Shown piece by piece: positions 57,401 through 64,000 of a DNA stretch of 64,000 nt. Source of the DNA: Portulaca oleracea. Lineage: Eukaryota; Streptophyta; Magnoliopsida; Caryophyllales; Portulacaceae. Under the pieces are notes generated by a model, which saw nothing but the letters and a program-made list of their open reading frames with translations, did no database searches and was not told the DNA's origin. Position 1 is the first letter of the stretch. Every line of letters starts with the position of its first letter. A program made the translations under genes and the position numbers. The stretch spans positions 2,513,347 through 2,577,346 of the forward strand of contig CM055892.1 of assembly GCA_029582165.1 (NCBI GenBank), given 5' to 3'.

Positions 57401-60400
57401 CTTTTGTATGTGAATATGGAACTCAAGAGGTTGCCATTAAATTGCCAGAAAATCTTAAGTTAAGGTAGGAATGTACGGTTGTGAGCATGCCATTGGAAAG
57501 GCATTGAATGTTCTCTTCAAAGTAGCAGTGAGCATGCCATTGGAAAGGCTTGCTATTTCATTAATAATCTATAATTTTGCTTAGATGACCTTGAATGACT
57601 TTTGCTACCAGTGAGCCTTTCTTTTCTATGAAACAGAGAAAGAGGGACAGACACTGAAAATCTCTGCTTTGTTGCCGACACCACCACCATTCTTTAAAGA
57701 GGAAGCACTGAAATGATGAATTTGGCGTGTCACAATTCACATCTTAGGTTGCTCTAGGCCTTTAACTTGATAAGTAATGAGACAGGGCGTCAACCTAATA
57801 ACATTATTGGGTCCATTGTGCTCAACATCTTGGCACTTAACTTTTTTTTCCCTTTCCTTAATGAAATGCGCACGCACACATATATGCATATAAGCTCAAC
57901 GGCTCAACCATGTTAGTTCTGGTCTAAGGTGGGTCAGTCGGTGTGATGCAGTTGAACCAATCTGATTATTGGCCTACTTCTTAGGGTGGTCTGATCTCTG
58001 GTTTGATCTTGAGAACTTACGGGACTATTCCAACTATGTTGAGCTTTGGTGCAAATTGTGCAGAAGAATATCAAGTCTGCAAAAATTTGTACATCTATCA
58101 TGTATGTCGGGTTGGTTAGGCCTTGTCCCCTTGGGGGTGTACTAAACCCTTTTGTCAATTCTTTTCCATCTTATTTCTTCCTGTCTGTTTGAGTGGGAGC
58201 TTGAGGATTAAACAAACCGAGCTTGCATAAGTCTAGGTTTGGGCTGAAATCCCTCTTCAGAGCTTGAAAGACAATTTTGTCAAGTCTCTCTTCTTTTGGG
58301 TGAATGCAAAGTTTAGCTCTTCCTCTTTTGATGTGAGATTTCATGTAAAGTTTGTTTTTTTTGGTTGAATATAACTTTGTATGGTGATAGTTGAACATCC
58401 CTGCTTTTAATTCCATTATTAGTACATATCTTTCTCCTATAAAAAAAATGTCTAGGTTCAAGCTCAGAATCACATTGCTTGTCTACTTTTTGTTTTTTTT
58501 TTAATTTCCAAGTTTTGGTTAAATCTAAGCAAAATTATAGATTATCAAATCTAAGCAAAATAGACATTGGAATAACATGTTGATCTCAAGAGTAACGTAG
58601 TTGCATAACTTTGGCTCTAGAGAATTCAAATTTAATAGTCGTTAAGACATCTACATCAGTACTTGCCTCTGAAAAATTTCTTTGAGGACCCTTATGTTTT
58701 GTGGAAACTAGTATTAGGGCCCTGCATTTTTTAAAATGTGATTAAATGTCCCTTATGTTTCTTGGAAACTAGTTATATGATACATTATGGTGGGTAAATA
58801 GAATTTTCCGACAAAAATGATCTAGTGGGAATAACTTTGAGATGAAAATGACCAATCTACCCTTATTTCAATTTTCAAGGAGAGTACTATCAAAATGGAG
58901 GAAAGTTTAAAAATGATTGTTTTGAATTCAAGGACAAAGGATATTTTATGTATTTTTTTGTTTGAAAGAGATTAACTACTAGAGTTTTCTTAAAACGCAA
59001 ATTCTAGTATGAGACACGTAAACTTATCATGAGACGGTCTCTTTACAGGCTGACCTTTTAATATTTTACTATGACTAATAAGTGATACTAGAATGACTTT
59101 CTAATACAAATGTGACCATATAATTTATCAATATAAGACTTTGATCAAAGTCACACCAAATAAATTATTAGTCACCCCTGTATTCATCAAAAGTCACCAC
59201 AAAGTTATACATTTCACGATAAGTTAATGGTGAGGAGGTCTCACATAAGAGTTACTGTTCTTAAAATGCGTTACTAATGACTAATCATTGTAGAAATTCA
59301 TTGCTCATAACAAAAAATCAAGGTGGACATTTATTTTGGGACAAAGGAATAGCCTACATCTATCCAAACTTTGCTATATTAACATCCAATTGGACCTGAT
59401 CTGGAGCCCAACCTAGCCAAACTTTGGTCAAATTGAGATTAAGGTGAGCTTTAACCGAGTAAAATCCCGGGGGCTTGCCAGGTAGGCTCAGCTCTTTACA
59501 GCTGTAGTAGAGGAAAAAAATATCATTATAGTAGGATTCAGCATCATGACTCACAGAGTTTCAGCATAACCATTTGATCTCATTTTGAATTGTTTCCTTT
59601 ATCCACCTACAAATTGTAGGCTTCGAGTTTGATTACAGGCTTTACAGCCTGAGTACAAAGCACTGTAAGTGTAATGCTTGTACTACTCTTATGAGAGCTT
59701 GTGTTTTTTGTATAAGAAATAGGCCCTTTTTGGGCCTTCCTCATCATATGGTGTGGAACTGCAAAAGGGAGGTTGTGATCTGATTTCTGTTCATGGTGCA
59801 GGTGAGTTATCTACCCATCTCGGTTATGATCACTGCATTCAAGAAGCCTAATGTAGAGAGGCCTCTCGAGGGCTTTGGAGTGCTTATTCCCTCAAAGGAG
59901 CAGGAGAATGGACTTAAGACTCTTGGTAAGTTGTACCTCTTGCTTGTGTAACCTATGTATTTGCAAATCTAATGATATCATTCTTAGTGGTGCAGGTACT
60001 TTGTTTTCCTCAATGATGTTTCCTGACCGTGCACCATCTGACCTGTACCTCTACACTACCTTCATTGGTGGAAGCAGAAATAGAGAGCTTGCAAAAGCTT
60101 CAGCGTATGATATTATTACTCTTCTACTGCCTAGTTCACCACACCAATCTTTATTAGGCTGTATGTTATGTGTGTTTCTTGTGATTTCAGGGATGAACTG
60201 AAGAAAATAGTTTGTTCTGATCTCCATCGACTATTGGGAGCCCAAGGAGAGCCAGCCTTTGTAAGGTATAGGGCTCAAAATTTGTGCGTGGTTTATATAG
60301 CATTAGGATACAAATAGTTTTATGGAATCACTGCGCCCTTGAAGGCTTGAACTATGCACTGTATGGCTGCAGTCATTGCTTTTGGAGCAAAGCATTCCCT

Positions 60401-61833
60401 CTTTATGGGCGGGATTATGACTCTGTACTGAAAGCAATTGATAAGATGGAACAAGATCTTCCGGGATTCTTCTATGCGGGTATGCAAGTTCTTTTGGCTG
60501 AAAGTTAAGCTCATGAGTTGTTTTCTTTTTCTTTTTCCTTTTCTTTTTGTCGGATGAGTGAACAAAAGATTGCACTGTGAGACACACAAAGGGGTGTGAT
60601 CCAAGTACAAAAGCGGTAATTACAAAAATCATCATGCAGTCATGCACTCAAGGTTTCATGCATAATATTATCTAGAAAATACAAAAAATTTCAAGTTACA
60701 CCTCCCTCCCACTGTGAAGCAGTATACACCAGCTGTACAAAATTTCTCAATAAGTTTTGTTTTAAATGTCAAGGCTTGTCTTCAAAAACTTGACAATTCT
60801 GTAGCTAAGAAATACATCACCAAATGGCGAAAAAGGGATCATTTTCGAAGACAGCTGTCATCCAGAGATTCTTTTTTCTCCTTCAAGCTATTACTACTAC
60901 ATCTTTGAGTGATGAAGGTAGGTTGAACCCGACTAACACCCATCAAGGAAAGAGATAAATGCGAAATTGATGAAGCCCAACCATGATGGATGGGGAGATG
61001 GTCCTCGGACTCTTCCTCCTTACGGTAAAGGATGGGAGAACTGGACTGACCAGCCTGTTCACCTGGAACTGGCAAAAGGTCCATTCTGGATATATGCTTG
61101 AACCCATCCGTAGTTCAAAGTGGTCAAATTCTGATTGACCGGGGAAACTGCTTGGAAATGTAAAACTTGAGATTCTTTTCTTAGCCACAAAATCAGTACC
61201 ACAGGTCACAGGTGGTGAGTGGTGACCATTTGATAGAGGAGCCATAGCAGGAGGCAGTGTTGCATATTGTATTCTTATCTGGTAGCGTTGGCTTTTCATA
61301 GCCCCAGATTCACGCAATTGAAAATAAAGTGGAAGAATAAATGGAACCACAAATGCTGCAGAAGAGGATGGAGAGAAACATAAGGATGACCATTCAAGTG
61401 TTGGTCTTATGGTTGCACACCTTTTACTCTCTCTAGTTAGTAGGTCTAGGTATTTTATTTTTCTGGTTCGATTTATATCATTATATGTATAAATGGACTA
61501 GGCCCTAACTAAGTAATTTTAAACCAAATAAAAACCACTCAATAAGGATAGACTGTAAACGTCTGAAAACAACTAGTCAAGTTCATGAGGACATGGAACT
61601 GTAATTTTGTCACATCTCAATGGAAGTCTTTACATGTGAGTGGGTTTACTGCATGTAACTTTATAGGAATTGCTGGGTGGTATGGTTCTCAAATGTTATT
61701 TTATTTTGTAGGTAACAACAAGGACGGACTCTCGGTGGGAAAAGCTATAGCCTCTGGATGCAAAGCTGCAGAGCATGTAATATCCTATCTGGACAACCAT
61801 TCATATTCAAACAAGGTTGAGGAGAGTAAGTAG
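48474..61833 (+). CDS. PPO2: Protoporphyrinogen oxidase, PPO2 type (18 exons, 533 aa)
   Basis: Oxidises protoporphyrinogen IX to protoporphyrin IX with FAD, the last common step of haem and chlorophyll synthesis, in mitochondria and possibly plastids. Exons: 48474-48582, 49180-49225, 49487-49622, 49704-49769, 50297-50347, 50481-50537, 52521-52597, 53038-53074, 53164-53229, 53466-53506, 54388-54517, 56119-56292, 56726-56800, 59802-59925, 59996-60104, 60191-60265, 60373-60479, 61712-61833. All introns are GT-AG and phases join without a stop (1602 nt). Residues: transit region 1-36; FAD-binding GAGLSG 48-53, LFEA with Glu71, AGGK 76-79; [12 protein letters not shown] 200-211 is intact; C-terminal [23 protein letters not shown] site. 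Length equals the family's usual ~530. Met25 is a second in-frame start. The exon structure is read by eye and lacks transcript support. Confidence 0.93.
49850..50105. mobile_element. MITE-like insertion in PPO2 intron 4
   Basis: Its ends resemble each other in inverted order ('agctgtttggatacttg' on the left, 'ggttaccaaacaggct' on the right) and the inside has several 'agctacttca'/'tgaaaaagtt' type inverted pieces. No certain target-site duplication. Does not disturb the splice sites. Confidence 0.4.
50538..52520 (+). other. PPO2 intron 6 (1983 bp)
   Basis: Contains a G run at 50862-50875 in T-rich sequence, and otherwise no gene, repeat or element that I can support. The ORF at 51507 is chance. 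Confidence 0.7.
54518..56118 (+). other. PPO2 intron 11 (1601 bp), T-rich
   Basis: Very T-rich, with recurring 'tttttgaaca' motifs between 55100 and 55500 that look like a degenerate repeat, and an (AC)n tract at about 55769-55782. No gene. Confidence 0.6.
56801..59801 (+). other. PPO2 intron 13 (3001 bp)
   Basis: The longest intron. It repeats 'gtgagcatgccattggaaag' near 57481 and 57527, and holds a MITE-like stretch at 59018-59256. No coding sequence supported; ORFs at 57934-58473 and 59360-59554 are chance. Confidence 0.65.
59018..59256. mobile_element. MITE-like element with 'gagacggtctc' ends, intron 13
   Basis: Left end 'gtaaacttatcatgagacgg' and, reversed from the right, 'gtaactcttatgtgagacct' form imperfect inverted repeats. 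AT-rich interior with 'gtgaccata' and 'agtcacac' motifs. No clear duplication, so the class is not assigned. Confidence 0.45.
60480..61711 (+). other. PPO2 intron 17 (1232 bp)
   Basis: Starts with a CT-rich microsatellite ('ctttttctttttcc', 60520-60550). The rest has no recognisable feature. ORFs on either strand (60303-61350) lack domains. Confidence 0.65.
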
Positions 61834-63180
61834 TTTCTTACAAGTGAAAGCCACCCGATTACATCTACATCGACATCTGATGGTAGAAAATGGTCTGACC
61901 TGTTACTAGGAATTACTCCAAATGAGTGTTCATATTTCAGTACTCTCACAGAGCAACTTATGAGCAATAAATATGTAAAACCTGCATTTTTAAATTTGTT
62001 TCACCTATGGGCAACACCAAGGACACAATGGTTTGGAAACAATTAGGCATGGCAGAAATTGACCAGACCTGAAAACCCCGACCCGAACCCAACGAATCCA
62101 TTCCTCAAATGCTTTTGTACATTTCTCACACTTTTGTCATTGCATCTGTTCTTTTTAGTACTTTTCCACTTCTAATTGTAGTTTTTATCTACCAAAATAT
62201 ATCATACTAGAGATGTAAGACACTCATTTGCCTTCATCATTAGTGGAGTATAACAAGGTAAAAATAGTTGGAGTGATGAAAGAGGGCAGATAGTAGCAAA
62301 AAGCGTTGGAAAAGCAATTCATTCCTAGTAACTCCATGTGGTATTGGGGCTGCTATAAGCAGATCTACTCATGAAATTGTGATTTTTGTGGATATTTGAC
62401 ACATGGGGCATCAGTTGAATAGTTAGAGTTAGTTCAATGATCTATCTTGCGGCTTCACCAACATTACCAATATCTAGGTCTTGTTGCTTGCTTTGAAATT
62501 GATTATAAATAAGTAATGTCTTATTTAGGATTGTGTTATGCATGAATTTGATGTTCCGCTGTAATTTGATGATTGTTTATAAATTTCTTTTTAATATTAA
62601 TCAAAAACATTTTGCTAAAGAACACATCGTCAAAATTACTCATCTTTGAGAGATTAGATATGATTAATCATAAAGGATACAAGTCCTAGGATCACAAATA
62701 AGCTCATGGATTTCAAAAGCACTAGGCAAAAATTCACATAGAACTCAGCTTGCTGTTTTTTATATTTGGATGACATAATTTGAAATTAAATGTTAAAGAT
62801 ATGATCATCTATAAAGAGATAATCCACCAAGATGATACAAGCCATAGAATTAAGAGAAATATGACCATCTGATCCTCCTTGGTTAGCTGAAATACCCATC
62901 AAAGATTAGCTAAAGGATGAACCATTTTTGGGGTGTTCATTGGGTCAAACTTACACCAACCCGGTTCAAACCACATCAGGCTGGAACCCGTAACTACAAA
63001 ATATTTGGACCAAAGAGCAAACTGAGAACAATCGGTCCCAACCCAAATCAACCCGATGAGGATTTGGACCAGAACAACCCAGACCGGAAAGCCATTTACT
63101 CCTTACAAGGCTTGAGTATATATTGAAAGAGAGAATTAATCATAGCCACATACTGTAGTTTGGAGAAGGGGAAGCTATTT
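61834..63180. other. Intergenic region downstream of PPO2
   Basis: AT-rich with no gene. Candidate PPO2 polyadenylation lies around 61970 ('gagcaataaatatg'). Two short stretches (62070-62100 and 62940-63110) have 'aacccgacccgaaccc'-like motifs, which also occur in hAT-like termini in this window, possibly remnants. The 69-codon frame at 62917 is not a gene. Confidence 0.6.
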
Positions 63181-63188
63181 CTAGCCAC

Positions 63189-63683
63189 TAGACCTGGTAA
63201 TTTCTAACCCGACACGATAACCCGAACTGAACCCGCCCGAAATTTATGGGTTTTGAACACGATTTTTTCAACTAAACCGAAAATTAGTGGGTCAAACTCG
63301 ACCCGCCCGTTTGACCCGAAAAATTAACTTTTTCAGTTCAACTTTATCGAAATTTATGACTTTTCATTGGAATTTTTAACTATTAAACTATAAGCGCAAC
63401 TTATTTATTTGTTATTTTTTTAATTTAAGTTAAAATAGTTACAGTAATCTATCTTTATTAGAAGATAATCATATTTTATTATGTATATTGTACAAAAAAT
63501 AGTATTTAGAGACTATTTCTTAAAATGAAAAAACGGAAAAAGATCGCAATCATAACTCGTTGGGTTGATTCGAACTCAAAATACACTGCCCGTATTTATC
63601 CCAACCCGAAATAGATCCGACCCGTATTTACTCGAAATACGACCGATCCAAAACACGCCCGACCGACCAAATTGACAGGTCTA
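63189..63683. mobile_element. hAT-type MITE with perfect 8-bp duplication
   Basis: Starts TAGACCTGGTAATTT and ends AATTGACAGGTCTA, inverted terminal repeats, flanked by CTAGCCAC at 63181-63188 and 63684-63691. 495 bp, with 'gacccgcccg'/'cgacccg' subterminal motifs similar to those of the palindromic elements. No transposase. Insertion must be fairly recent, as the duplication is exact. Confidence 0.9.
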
Positions 63684-63691
63684 CTAGCCAC

Positions 63692-64000
63692 ATATTGACA
63701 TAAGTTAACGAACCACATAAATATAATTAAATTGAATGTACTAAAATAATAAGAATCTTTCGTGATTATGGACTTGACTTTGCTTGACGTTGATGATTTA
63801 GGCATGTTGGACTATTGACCATTTGTTCATGTGGGACTAATTTATCGTTTGACCAAGTTTGACGATGGAAGATAATTTCAGCCTTCATTCTTCTAGAAGG
63901 TTGGTCAAATTTGGTTAATTTCAACACAAGGTCAAATGACAAAAATACCTTTCATCTTGAAAAGTAGTCTATTGCTTCCAAAATTGAGTTTCAAGTCTAG
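63692..64000. other. Intergenic sequence
   Basis: AT-rich; 'ttgacc'/'gtttgacc' motifs recur at 63770-63920. I see no gene or element here. Confidence 0.6.

Noticed and set aside
57934..58473. Possible antisense genes in PPO2 intron 13
   Set aside because: Frames lack domains and do not resemble any known protein; intron sequence is the simpler reading.

Overview
This is nuclear DNA of a flowering plant. It carries one recognisable single-copy gene, a protoporphyrinogen oxidase of the PPO2 type (18 exons, + strand, 48474-61833), with GT-AG introns. The rest is nested transposable elements. The PPO2 protein resembles the amaranth/spinach-type enzyme, so a eudicot, possibly of the Caryophyllales, is likely; the species cannot be named from this window.

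Layout. 1-8302: pieces of two minus-strand Tat/Ogre-like LTR retrotransposons, with a solo LTR (ending 5843, with a minisatellite) and a hAT-type MITE (7169-7600) inserted. 8303-25347: the most unusual part, two nested, related inverted-repeat elements with hAT-like ends. Each arm carries a segment of an endogenous pararetrovirus (Caulimoviridae): end of RNase H, a TAV/ORF VI-like gene, promoter and leader, tRNA-Met primer-binding site, and a small first ORF. The inner palindrome (9245-14132) has a perfect 8-bp target-site duplication, and the opposite outer arm keeps the empty site. The right end of the outer element is displaced by a LINE (19-bp duplication) that holds a solo LTR, which in turn holds a tandem TRIM with three LTRs.

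25348-42790: an LTR with an A/C-rich non-coding internal region, then an Athila-like element without reverse transcriptase. Its LTR is split by a minus-strand LINE, and that LINE is split by a 3.6-kb solo LTR (5-bp duplication ATTAT). 43085-48332: a decayed minus-strand chromodomain Ty3/gypsy element, duplication GACAC, ending 141 bp before the PPO2 start codon. 61834-64000: intergenic, with a hAT-type MITE bearing a perfect 8-bp duplication.

Working gene content is therefore only PPO2, which makes protoporphyrin IX for haem and chlorophyll. All transposon ORFs seen are frameshifted or truncated, except a shortened TAV-like ORF in one viral arm. The nesting gives an order of insertion and suggests that pararetrovirus sequence was mobilised as part of a palindromic DNA transposon.
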